This document shows, piece by piece, positions 1 through 12,100 of a stretch of 64,000 nucleotides of DNA. This DNA is from Callipepla californica brunnescens (lineage: Eukaryota; Chordata; Aves; Galliformes; Odontophoridae), in contig JALIRH010000006.1 in assembly GCA_023055505.1 (NCBI GenBank), positions 24,153,105 to 24,217,104 on the forward strand, in the 5' to 3' direction. The notes below the pieces were generated by a model. That model worked only from the letters and a program-made list of their open reading frames with translations, was not told where the DNA came from and did no database searches. A program made the position numbers and the translations under genes. Each line of letters opens with the position of its first letter. The first letter of the stretch is position 1.

Positions 1-3000
1 CATTCTTTTAATGGATGAAACCACTGTCTTTTAAGACTTGTAGCTGAGAATGCAGCTCACGCTTGCAGTGATATTTTAGACTGACACCATTTTGGGACAG
101 TGAGTCAGCAGGTCATGCTTCTATAGCTAGATACTCATATAAATTTTCAAAAATACTGACTTACCATTACAGTTTATGCACAGGGTCACCACTGAGTAAT
201 ACTTAAATCAGGCAAATAAACCTGCCTCCTGTCTTCCATAAATATTACTAACTGAAGACACTATGCACATAGAATTTCCAGAGCTTTTTCTTCAGGGTTT
301 CTTGCTGCCAGTATTTGTTATAACCATCCCATCAAAATCCAAACCATCTTATCATGAGAAATCTCTGCATGAATCCGCACCTGCTTTCAAAGAGTCAGAT
401 GCACTGGTCTCTTGATAGAATTGATATAAATGCATGAAGTCACCTAAGGCTTTGAGTAAGAGTGATGAAATTAGGATATGTACTGCTCAATGTTATCTGT
501 TGAGGATGGAACTTAGAGCATTATGGAATATGTTTTTGATAGAGTTAGAGGTAATATGAGAAGGGAAAGACATTCATTAGTGGTTTCTTCTCTCTCTCCT
601 TATTTTGGGGGTTATAATTTCTGAGTTCTGCTTCATTCCTATATATTATTAAACAACCTTACTTTGGTCTATGCAAAAGTGCTACAGAGAAGACATAATG
701 GTGAAATGTTAGGTGTTAAGTGGCAAGACATTAAAGTGGACATAATACTCACAAATTGATCTACTTTTTTGTGTTGTTTTTTTTCTTCTTTTTCTTTCTT
801 CTTTGTTGAAAGACACAAAGTTCCTAGTCGAACACAAATGCAGCAATGTTTCTCTTTGCCCTCTAAAAATAACCCCATCCCAATATCAGCAGCTTAGAGA
901 TCACGCGCAAGTTGACAATAGCCCTTTATAAAGCATGTGTTTGCTAGACAAGGAAAACAAATTCTAGAAACAAAGGATTACAGGTTCAAATTTATAGATT
1001 TTGTGTAGAAACTCACAAAGTAATGAAGGAAGTTTTGTTACACGTTTCTTTTTTTTTTTTCCAATCACATGACGCAAACAAAATGCAAGTTACTGATCAC
1101 TGATCACCACCTTGAGCCTACAGAACTTTGTGACTTTGTTTCAAACAATACTCACTTCCAGGAAATACCAAGTCCTCTTCTTCAGCCAAAGGTCTGTATG
1201 TCCCAGCATAGACCACAATCAATCTTTAGAACCAGTGTGGGAACAGGGTGGCACTTCCTTTGAGGGGCTGATGCACTCTGTGTTAGAGACTCCCTGATTT
1301 AGAGATTTCAACTTCCTCATCACTGTAGAGGATCCTTGTTAGCCATTCCTTTCTTCATCATTCCTAATTATTTTTATGCAACTTTTCTTAATTCATTTAA
1401 AACTTGTGACATCCCAAATAGCTTATGTTAAAAAATACCACCAATTAACAACTGTGCTGTGCAACACATTACTTCCTTTATTTTCTACAAATTCCTGAAC
1501 TGCTTTTTTCTATTACCCCCCCCAAAAAAATCCTGTTATGAAACTCAGTAAATGGTTCCCTGTTTTTCCCCCAGTGATTCATGGTACTACAGATGTTAAC
1601 ACTTCTCAGCTGTCTGTCCCAAGGTGAATCCTTTCACATTTCTACAAATTCACAAGCCATTTCTAAGTCTCGCTCACTCTCTCAGTAAATTTTTAGGTCT
1701 TCCATAACCTGAGATGTGGTGATCAGAACTGTAGAAGTGGTCAAAGGGACTGTTTTCCCAACATTTAGCTGGTATAAAGCAATAGTAAGACAAGTTTAAT
1801 TTTAGGAACTGGTTTTGCCACAGCCAGGCTATGTCACTTACCAGTAGATAAAGATCATACAAACTACTCAGTTAAATTGATTGTATAGCTCCAGGAACTG
1901 AGTTTTCCTTATGGGGCAGTGCTTCTTTAATCACTACAGCCAGATTCACACAGAAATGTCAGGTACTGTGCTGTAGAGTGTCTAACAGTTGAAATTATGC
2001 ATTTGGAATCTTATGCATTTGGAAGAGTTAAACACCAAAAAACAGATACTTCAAACATTGAATCTTGAACAACTACACGCAAGCACTGTGTGTATCTAAG
2101 AGTCTTATTCTAAGATTAGGCATCTATTCTGGGTTCCAAGGACTACTTTAACTTCAATGAGCAACCTCCTGCAGTGTCATGCTGAAACTCTTCCTTTAAA
2201 ATAATAACACAAAAGTTCTCTTCATTTTATTTCTCTGTAGATGCAGATCTAGGTCTTCACTCATTTTGCTTCTCTTTACCACATTTCATTCTCAGACGAA
2301 GCAGAGAAGCCCTGGTTCATCTGTCCAGCACTTGAAAGAGCTTTCGGAAGCCCTTAGATATCCTAGTACTTATGGCTGATCTCACAGAGCCTTATAAAAT
2401 GGAGCTGAGCAGTGGCTGAAATTCCTTTGACAGTCTAGCCTTTGTGGCTACATCTGCAATACACCTGAAATTTTCTAGTTCTAAGAATAGCTGCAAGCTT
2501 AGTGCACTCCTTAAGACTTCTAAATGGCCACACCATCTTCACAAAGAGCTAGAAACGCAGCCTGACCTACAGGTCTCTACCACTGTCAGAAGCCAACATT
2601 AAGCCACCTCAAGCAGGGACTCCAGCACACATATTCTGTGAGCGTTTGTCACAAAAGGCCATTGTAATACAGGGATGCAGAGAGCTCCAATGCAGAGAGC
2701 TTTATATAAAAATGGATTGAGTTGTCTATATCAGTAGAATTCAGATCACATACATTTTTGTTTAATTTCAACTCTTACTTCTTTTTTTATTGGTCTCATG
2801 CTACACCCTGAGTCTTGATCATTTTCATCTCTCTGAGTAATGTAACAAGTGGAAGTGTCCCATGTAGACACCACATCTAGAAAGGCATGCATGTTGCCAA
2901 TAACAGGCCATAGACTCAGTTAGGGCAAAGCTACTTAGCTAACTTTACTGACTTACAGCAGCCCACAGTGTGACCCATTATCCTTGAAAATTGTCCTCTT

Positions 3001-3039
3001 CCCCCCCCCCCCCCCCCCCTTTCTTTTTTTTTTTTTTTT
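3001..3039. repeat. C19 homopolymer followed by a T-rich run
   Basis: There are nineteen consecutive C residues (3001-3019), followed by TTTC and a long T run. Together they make a pure polypyrimidine tract on the plus strand and a G19/A-rich purine tract on the minus strand. The length of such a tract is unreliable in most assemblies. Confidence 0.9.
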
Positions 3040-4026
3040 AATATAGTGGGACAATAAAGTCACTACATTTACAGCCCAGAACACTCTCTGCATATTCCAG
3101 TATCTTGTTTGCTCTTTTAACAGCTGCCAAACACTGTGCAGATGGTTTTGCTGAATTATCAACAATCACTCCAGGGGCAGTTCTGATATTCCTGTCCTTG
3201 GGGCTGAACTAACTGGGGCCAGCACGCCCTTGGTGCAGCCTTGTTGGCGCAGCACATTTGGCCCACTGACCACATAGTGCACTGCCTGCAATTACCTTCT
3301 CTCTCCTCCTCTTATCTCAGTTTACTGAGTCTGTACTTATCTTGGTCCCTTACTTCCTTATCTAAAACACTGCAATCTTCCAGGTCCCCTAATGCAGCTC
3401 ATGATTTGACTCCTGTTCTTCTCATCTAATATTATTGTCCCTTTCTGCATTTTACTTTCTCTCTTTCCTTTTCCTGAAGCACTCCCAAAAGCACTGGGGT
3501 CTTAAAAGTCATAGCTGTTTACAGAGTTTATTACTTTCCATCATTTCTTATGATTCTCCTGCAGCCTGTCTTTCAAATAGTTATCTCTGTGATTTATTGT
3601 ATCGGTCACACAGTCTCCTCCTTCCCGTACCGATCAGCTCCAGCTCTGCAGGTTGGTAGGGTCAGATTGTCACTGACAGGCTTTCTCCCATTTCTGTGCC
3701 CCTCCTGGGCACACTGGGACCACGCTTTTCCACCCCTCTACTTACATGTAGATCTCATCAGGTCTCTCAGGGCATGTTCACTGCCGCCAACCAGGCAGCA
3801 GCCTTGCCTGCGTACTTGAGCAAACATCTGAAGCTCTGAGGAGCTGGTACCTATACGAAAATACCTCATTCTGCCTCTGTTGGGTTGTGTAGCCCTGTCC
3901 CTACGCACCCCAGGTTAAACCTGTCTGAAAGACACCAAAGTTACCCTTGATGGTGTCTCTAAAACATTCAAGCTCAGCTCCCATATCTGAGCTTCTACAA
4001 GCTCAGGCTACAACAACACAGCACTC

Positions 4027-4315
4027 ACTAAAATCCTATAATTATAGATTATCTTAAGCTGGGAAGGATGTACAAGGATCATCAAATCCAGCTCCTGCTC
4101 CCACACAGGATCACCTGAAATTCAAACCCTGTTTCACAGAGCATTGTCCAAATGCTTCTTGAACTCCAGCAATTTGGGGCTGTGACCTTACCAGTGCCTG
4201 AACACCACCAGGTGAAGGATCTTTTCCTAAAACCCAGTCTACCCTCTCCTAACAGAACTCCATGCCATTCCTTCAGGTGAAGAACTGTTTTAAAATATCT
4301 TCAAATTGATCAGCT
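4027..4315 (-). mobile_element. Degraded CR1-family LINE 3' fragment
   Basis: On the plus strand the stretch reads like the reverse complement of a CR1 3' end. It starts with an imperfect ATTATAGATTAT segment where the 3' octamer repeats sit, then AAGCTGGGAAGGATGTACAA and GGATCATCAAATCCAGCTCC. Next come a CACACAGGATCACCTG block and a GAACACCACCAGGTG block. It ends near GTGAAGAACTGTTTTAAAAT, matching the usual 'gtgaagaa..ttcttcctaatat' segment. Divergence is high, no reverse transcriptase frame remains, and both ends are approximate. Confidence 0.75.
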
Positions 4316-6099
4316 CTGCCATATCACAGCACAGAGCGGAGAAGAAAAGTGAGATCACCTCTACTCATTTTTTGGGGCTCTTGTATCAAAGAGCTGGCAC
4401 AGCCTACACCACAGATCAAACAGCAAACATTATTTTGGACCCCTGGTTATATGGAGTAAGGAAAGAGACACATAAAGGCTGTTCTGAATAAAACAAGCTA
4501 CTAGCAAACCAGCAAAAATAAAAGTAAAAATATCGATGACTGTTGCAACCTCACTACTCTGCAAGTGAAAAACAAGGACATGGGCAGAAACGTCCAGAGA
4601 GCTTTGCAAAAGCAAAAGGAGAATCACGTCTAAACACTGACCTGCCTCAGGGGTACCTTCTTGTAATGTCTATTAACATCAGGAAGCTCATTTCCCCCCG
4701 AAAACCCCAAACTTCAGGGTAGGCTGTGTTTTGCTCAGGTCAGCTCAGTAACAGCCTGCAGTACAGATAATACAGCAGCAGTATAAAGGCATCACACTTT
4801 TCTAGGATATATAATGCTAATAGTCTTGGAAAACAGTATGCTTATCTATCCCTTCTTTTGGTGATGTTTTGGGTGTCATTTTCACACATAAAAATAGTTC
4901 TTCAGGAAAATGTCAATGAGATTCTTCTTGGGAATTTTCAGACTATTACACAAGATGGCATAAATATTTCCTTCCCACAGAAATTAAATTTGTATTCAAT
5001 GGGGATCCAGTATTTCAACCTCCTGAAGTAAGACATGAGGTTTACTGTACCTACAAAACCTATATGGTCATGAAGGTTGGGTGGTAAGGTACAGCCCTTT
5101 GCAGACACTCTTATGATCCTTTAGGATGTAACAGATATTCTCTGGGTGATCTTGTAGTTTTAAAATGCTACTGAGCTAATCTTTCCATTCTCTCCCCACC
5201 ACCCCGCCAGAAATGACCACTCCTGCAGCAGAAGCAACAGAAGATGAGGCATTGAAATTCACTCTCTATAAAAAAACAAGGAAAACAGCGCAGCCATCTA
5301 CTGCACATGCTCCAGATCCCAGCCTGGTATCTCAGCAAAACTCAGGGGACTTTGAACTTGAATTTCTGAGGTACAGGCACCTGGCTCACAGCTGCTACCT
5401 TTTTCCAAGCAGGGTAGCCTCAGGTTAAAAAAGAAATAAAAAAAATTAAAAATATCAATCTCCTAAACTCTCACAGCTAGATTCAAGTGGGGTATTTCAG
5501 AGTGATGATTCTTAAGAATGTAAAATACATAAAATACCAAATTAATTAAGACGCCCCCAACATTTTTGAAGGAGGTTATTTGGAAAAGTCATAAGAGCTA
5601 TTAATGGAACACTGAACAGGGCTGTTCATGTGTGCTATTACCTGTAATATATAAACTGAAATTAATAATCTCCAGAGGAAAAAGTATAGCTATTAACAAC
5701 TCAAAGATTTCATCACAATACACTTTGCACACACGGATATATTTCCTACTAATAAAAAGAAAAAATAAAGACTGTAGCTGAATTACCACCAGCACACACA
5801 AGCTGGATCCCCCAGTTTCTCCTAGAAGAGAAGTACAATTGAAGCCCGTGTTTTTCCTCCTGCTATGATGCAACTTGAAAAAAAAAGAAGTCCCAAACAA
5901 TGGAAACCTAGCACCTCAAACACACACAACCAAATTCAGTAGGATATTAAAATGCTCTGTGAAAATGTGTGTGAGTTCTCAGTTGGAATCAATCCACTGA
6001 ACTGACACAGTCCGCCCCTCATTCGTCTGTCAAGCTAAATATTATAACTCATATATAACCACACGTGAATTGTACGTACTCCTTGTTTTTCCCTCTTCC

Positions 6100-8973
6100 T
6101 CCCTTCCTTTTTATGTATTTATTTATTTACTTAGATTGCGTTTTGCAAGATCCCATTCTAGGCACTGGGAATAAACCATCATCATCTCCTCTTCCAAAGG
6201 AAGAATCTTACTGCAAGGGGCTCTCCAGTCCAAACGCTTAGGAATCCAATACACAACAGTCTTGCAGGAATCAGCTGCCAGATTTATTATTCTACCTGAA
6301 AACCCCAAACAAATAAACAAAACCAACCAACCAAAAGAAAAAAAAAAAAACAGCCAAACAAACAAACAAAAAAAAAACACCCCAAAAAAACAAACAAACA
6401 AAAACCCATAACCAAACCCAAAGAAACAAAAAAGTGGAATAAAAACAGACTTTAAATAAACTTCTTAGGTACATTTTAAAAAGGGTTAATCAGTTCAGTG
6501 AAAGACTTTTATATCTTCTGCTGAGAGATCATGGTAATGTTGGCTTGATTGCTCATTTTTTCAGTGAGTCACTACCATATACATATACATATATATATAT
6601 ATTTCTCCTTAAATATTACACATTTTATGCATTTTTTTCTTTTTTTTTTTTCTTCTTTTCCTTTTTTGCCCAACCCCTCTCCCATTCCCACATCCTGCCA
6701 CAGGCAGGAGGCGCTTCATGCTGACATTAAAGAACCAAAACCAATCCAAGGACTTTTCATCAGAGCATGTTTCATTTGAACCTTATTTCAATAGAAACCG
6801 TTTTGTTTTGTTTTTAAGCAATCTTACTCAACCTTTTCTCTTCCTGTTAATTCTGCAATTTGAAGCTTGTGATACTGGGTTGACCACTGCAAATTCAAGT
6901 GCCATTGAGAATTACAGATGATGGAATTAGGACATATTAAGGCATATACACACTCCCATAAAATACGTTGGCTTATAGATCTGACTGAGTTAAATACCTG
7001 CTCAAATGTTTTTTATGCACCTGTGGTTTCTAGCAATCACTACTTTTTTTTTTTTTTTTACTTTCGATTAATTGCTCAATAAAATATTCATAGCTTCACT
7101 CATGTCTTAACTGACACAGGATGGAGAATTTACCCACAAATTAGGATTGTATTTGTAATCCATCCGTTGTATCCGTTGTGATGAAAATTACTGTTTTATG
7201 GTTATACGTTCACTTTCCTCCCACTTCTCAAGAACACAGGAAAAGGATGCACTCCATGTAATACCTGTTCAAATTTCACTGGGTAAAGAAATCCTGATCT
7301 TACCGACTCTCCCCTCCCTCGAACTAGGAAACATTACACTTCAGAAAAGGTGCTCGTAAATCTTTAAAGTTTTCTTTTTTTTCTGCTTTGTCTTTTTTTT
7401 TTCTTTTTCATTTTACATACAGAATATTGTGTGTGGCTTGTGTTGAAGATTACCCCTCACAAAAAAACCAACCAACCAAACCCAAATTAAAATATAAACA
7501 ATGGGAAGAAAAAAAAAAAACCCTCAAAATTTAAATTGTCTTCCGAGCATATCTGATCACATTTACATTTAGTGTCCAAAACAAATTGATTGGTAACATC
7601 AGTGCCAGCACTACAATGTCATACAGCGACTTCATGGTATTGACAGTTCGTCTACTCTCCGATCCACCGAAAATCACAAAAGGTTCTGCAGAGCTTTCCT
7701 CAGCAAGCTGAAGCTTACTAGTCATTTGTGGATGCGCATTAAAGCTGCTTATAGCACAGCTATGGCGTAAGCTATTTTCTAAGCAATAAATGGTTCAAGT
7801 CATCTATTTTGTCCTGAAATGCTACCTGTAGTTACAGCATTGCTTATAAATGGTCATAGTAAATTCAGCATCAAAGAGAATATTACAGAAAAAGACAGCA
7901 GCAGAAGCATTAGCATTATCTAGTATTTATATATGTTATCAACATAACACAGCAGTAAAAGGTTTAAATGCATATTAATGGGTACCATGTCTAAAAATTA
8001 CTAAAGTACCTATTTAGTGTATTGGATATTTTTCTCAAGGAGTGCTTGCTGTGTCTAAACAGCATAATTAGATATGTGACTTAGTACAGTTAATTCCTAT
8101 TGATTAAATAACTTATTTATGTACCCAAGGAAATGGAAGGATACGAAATGTTTTCTCCGTCCTGATCATGATCCCGTATTTAATGCTGACATGATCATCA
8201 GACAGCCTATCGCATGTAATTATTACCCTCAAATGGATCTCGGAAGGTCCAAGCGATAGCACTGGCCTTATATGTATAGTAACTTGACTCCAGTTTCAGC
8301 ATGCAGCTTGCAGTCTGAAGTCAGGGGTTTTGTGACTTAGTCCTTGTTCTTAAGGCTATTCTGCAAATAAGTACGATTTTTTTTTTTTTTGTTGAGGCCC
8401 TACAAACAAACAAACAAAGTAAAACTACAGAGATATCTGTTTGCTTTTGGAGGCAAGCTGCAAGGTCCACCACTTTGAACTTCTAAATTAAATGCTGCGG
8501 TATACGCTTTGCTTCTCTTTTATATCTGCAGAAAGACAATTAAGAATGGCAAGAAACAACTGCCCTAGGCATGCTGTGCCGATATTATCAGCAAGTGGTT
8601 ATTTTGCACAATGAGAATTAACTGTACTACGGATACCCAGAGAAAATGTACAATATCTTATGTTGATATGAAACAAAACAGACATGATATAGCTTTTTTG
8701 TACTTAAAACCTGTTTGTTCCCTTCCCAAACTTAATAAAAAGCAAACCCACCCTTTTCCTCCTGTTACACACAATAATTTTTAGTTTCCAACCCTCCCCC
8801 TTCAAATAAAGTGCGCTGTCCATGGCAGACCATAGGAATAATGCAACAGGAAAAGCCCCTTGTAGTGTACTATTTAAAAAACAAACTGAAGTCGATTCAG
8901 CTTTCCTCTGGCTCTTGTCAAAGAGGAGAAGCCCAAGAGAGGGGGGAAAACACCCCCTATACTGTCACTGCTG
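6100..8973 (-). other. ETV1: Probable ETV1 3' UTR
   Basis: This stretch follows the ETV1 stop codon without a splice acceptor or another recognisable gene. It is AT-rich, with poly-A/poly-T runs and CAAA-type low complexity at about 6305-6425 and 7460-7520. Mammalian ETV1 is known to have a multi-kilobase 3' UTR, so an extent of about 2.9 kb is reasonable. The lower end is set only by the overlapping polyadenylation hexamers at 6118-6127 and could be wrong in either direction. Open frames inside it (for example 7531-7725 minus, 64 codons) have no recognisable protein features. Confidence 0.5.
6118..6127 (-). promoter_or_regulatory. Candidate polyadenylation signal pair (overlapping AATAAA)
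   Basis: The minus strand reads AATAAATAAA here, giving two overlapping canonical hexamers (6123-6118 and 6127-6122). A GTGTGG element lies about 55 nt further downstream (6064-6059), where a GU-rich downstream element would be expected. Another AATAAA occurs on the same strand at 6288-6283 without an obvious GU-rich element. Which site is used cannot be told from sequence. Confidence 0.4.
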
Positions 8974-9195
8974 TTAATAGACATAGCCTTCATTATATGG
9001 GTGGGTGTTGCAGCAGCCACTATCTTGCATGTAGACCATGCTCTCGTCAAAGTGGGACAGGGGAACAGTGTCCTCCTCGTTGATGTGGCGCTCCATGTCA
9101 GTCTTCAGTAAGGGGCGCTGGTTGTCTGGAAAGGCCATGGAGAAAAGCGCTTCAGGGTCACAAACGAACTTGTAGACGTATCTTTCTCCAGCAAC
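8974..9195 (-). CDS. ETV1: ETV1 last coding exon I, 222 nt including stop (human residues ~406-477)
   Basis: The exon encodes 73 residues and a TAA stop at 8976-8974. [20 protein letters not shown] completes the ETS wing and its C-terminal flank. The tail includes [20 protein letters not shown] and ends in [13 protein letters not shown]. The acceptor is TTACCCTAAG. The tail shows a small cluster of changes from the recalled human sequence (A to V, PEG to QDS, P to T). The same exon continues into the 3' UTR. Confidence 0.98.
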   Translation of the reverse strand, partial: VAGERYVYKFVCDPEALFSMAFPDNQRPLLKTDMERHINEEDTVPLSHFDESMVYMQDSGCCNTHPYNEGYVY

Positions 9196-12100
9196 CTTAG
9201 GGTAACAGAAAAAGGTAGTGTAAGTCCTGACTGTTTTCCAACGTCAAGTTCAAGAGATTTCTGAGGAACTCATCTTCATAACGCAACTAATAATGAGGCA
9301 GCAGAATGGGTAAAGACAGTAGCAATCTGCAGAAGTAGACTACCCAGAACTGGCTTGATTTTGAGATGCGTGATATACTAGTTATTTTATTTTCAAACTT
9401 CGCTTGTGGTTGTTCCCCATACTTCGTCACAAATGGAACTGTTAGTATTGGGAAATGTAAACAAATTGTCACTACAGAGGCAAAATAAAATCACTAAGTC
9501 CAACACTGTATGCAAAGTGGAAAAAAGAATCACACTGCACAATAGAGATCTGAATTTCACTTTACGTAGATTGATTCATACTTAAGTATAAAAGCACTTA
9601 GTTATAGTGCATGCTGATTGTACAGTGACAGCGTAAGCAAATACGTAAGCTAATATGTACTTAGCAATTGCTCATGCAAAGTCTAGGACATTTAGATTTG
9701 CTTATGGAGTGGCAATTTGTCCAATGATCCTAGTTTTCCCTTATTCAGAAATACCACTAAATGTCTGTGCTTCGTCCTCTCAAAAGCGAAAGAATGATAT
9801 TAAATCCAAACAAATAAAAAAAAAGCCCACAACTATTGTCTTACTAAAATGAAAAAAAGCTATCAATAGTGTCTCCTCAAGCGCCCTACTTATATTACAG
9901 TAAAAAACATGAGCAATGTTGTGCTCTCATTGACTAAAATTGTTTGAAAATAAAAATCATTAAGATCATTGCTTCTTGCAACACCACCTAGCTAGGCATT
10001 AAAAATGAATGAACGAAGGTGGAGAAGTACTGCAAACTGAACTGTCTTCTTATGGGTGCAAAATAGTCTGTATCATCTCCTCAAATTTCCATCTTATCTT
10101 TTCCACAAATGTATTGTTTAGGTAGAGACTACATCTGCATTGGATTTTTTTTTCAGCAAATTAATGTCAGGAAATTTGACAGACTGAAGTCTGTATTCAG
10201 AAACAGGATATTCGCACAGCCTATTACCAATGCTTAACTTAAAATAAAAGGGGAAAGATGTATGTGCACGTTCTGCAGTAAAGAAACTTGCTATGAATTT
10301 ATAACCCTCATTAGTTTTAGCATAAACTAAGTCACCAGATAAGATGATCCAAGGGAAAGTTTCAAACATTAGTATGTTAGAAAAGTAAGCAATCAAATTA
10401 GTTTTTAAAATGTGTGTTAAATATACTCTTATAGATAATAAAGTAGCCATTAAAGAGTTAGCAAGTTAGCTGTCAGGAAAACTTTCCACATTAAGTGGAT
10501 ACGTCCATATTACACTCCTATCCTCACCTTTTCAGCCTGTTTCACTCTCTCTGCCACTTATTCTCAATTCTGGGCTGCCTCTGAATTGTTCATACAGCCA
10601 GAACTATGAACTGCAATGATGAACATCTCTGGCTGCAGCAGTACCCAGCAAACCCAAGCATTTCTGCTTCTCCCTGACTGGAGCTAGTTTCCAGTCCACT
10701 TTACAGAGCACAGGTAAATGACACACAAAAATGGATGAGGCAGTGTTTTTGAAGTACCATAAGCCAGTACTAGCAAAGCTTATACAAGCTGACCCCCAGA
10801 GAGTGAAACAGGTGAGCACTGCAATAATCCCAGAGTAACAGAAAGAGAACCTGTAACAGGCAACTCCAAACTCTGACTTCAAAAGCCCTACTAGAAAAGC
10901 TACCTAGCAACTGGGGCTGAGGGCATTATTTTCACTCATGCAACTGGCCAATGGAAGGTTTAAACATGTTAGTCATCACAGATCACAAAACTAATGTGCA
11001 AAGATAGGGAACAAATATATAACACAAAGTGTTCATTGTGATCTTTGACCGTATCTAATAATTTTCTAGAATTAGGAGGTCTCTCACATTGTCAAGCTAC
11101 ATAACTCTACATAGCAAGATTTAAAAACATACACATAAATCAGCAAACCACAGGAAAATAACAGATTGAACACTGTCAGCAAGACCAGGCTGTTATACAT
11201 AAATTTTTGTTAACTCTTTCTCGTAACTCAGCATATTATAAAATAGCGAATTCCACTTAAAAATAGTATTACTACAAATCTGATAAAATATTTAGTATGT
11301 TAACAGGTATCATTTTTCTCCCCTAACTTGGAATTACAGAAGTACCTAAGCACTGGTCAGTTAATTTAGATCTGTAAAATATTATCCTTATTGTACTCTG
11401 CAGATAATGCAGAATTAGCTGCTCACCTTTTGCATGATTCCTTTTTCATAATAATAGCGAAGTGATCGGCTAAGTTTATCATAGTTCATAGCTGGCCTAT
11501 TTTTCTGAATCCCCCAGCGACGTGCCACCTGCCACAAAAACAGATTAGCATTGATTTGTTAAATGCATTTCACAAGCAGATCTTATCATCAGATATTTTA
11601 TTTGGGGATTGAGTGGGGGAGCCCTGCAGGTGGAATGCATGAATAAAAAAGGCTGCTGTGACCCATGTACTAACGCAGTTTTTAATAGGACTCACCGTCA
11701 TCCATGAAACTTGGAATAGGCTTACTCACTGGCAAACCCAGTGGTGGACTGGTTTTTGTTGTTGTTGTCACTGCTTTGCTGTTTTGTTTTTTGTTTTGTT
11801 TTTTTTTTTAAAAGAAAAAGAATAAAAGCAGTCATACAAAGATACGGTAAAAAATATTTCTCAATCTTCACTGGAAAACTTTAAAGAAAGATGAATGCTC
11901 TTCTACAGTTTGTTAGTATGAATAATTGCACTATTTTTGTGTTTTCTTTCCTGTCAGAAAGTTAAGAAATTATATTACAATCACATACATACAGGCTTAG
12001 TTCATGAACTAATACAGGCCATAACTTGAAATGATGGCAATGGTGAGATCATCAGAAGATGGAAATCAAAAGTGAGTCCTAAATACCACAGCAAAACAAA

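Larger units (their letters stand above)
1..6099. other. Intergenic DNA downstream of ETV1
   Basis: I see no gene here. Open frames are all under 100 codons, overlap each other in different frames and show no known domain. The contents I can name are a C19/T-rich tract at 3001-3039, a CR1 relic at about 4027-4315, and a somewhat GC-richer block at 3600-3960 that I could not assign. Confidence 0.6.

Noticed and set aside
3600..3960. GC-richer block considered as a retroviral LTR or gene fragment
   Set aside because: No TG...CA ends, no TATA/polyadenylation arrangement and no protein similarity could be identified by eye.
6305..6425. CAAA/A-rich stretch as a retroelement poly-A tail
   Set aside because: There is no adjacent SINE or LINE body and no target-site duplication was seen, so it is best treated as low-complexity sequence.
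7531..7725. A 64-codon minus-strand frame downstream of the ETV1 stop, with a hydrophobic middle
   Set aside because: It lies inside the probable 3' UTR, has no recognisable domain, and is of a length expected by chance.
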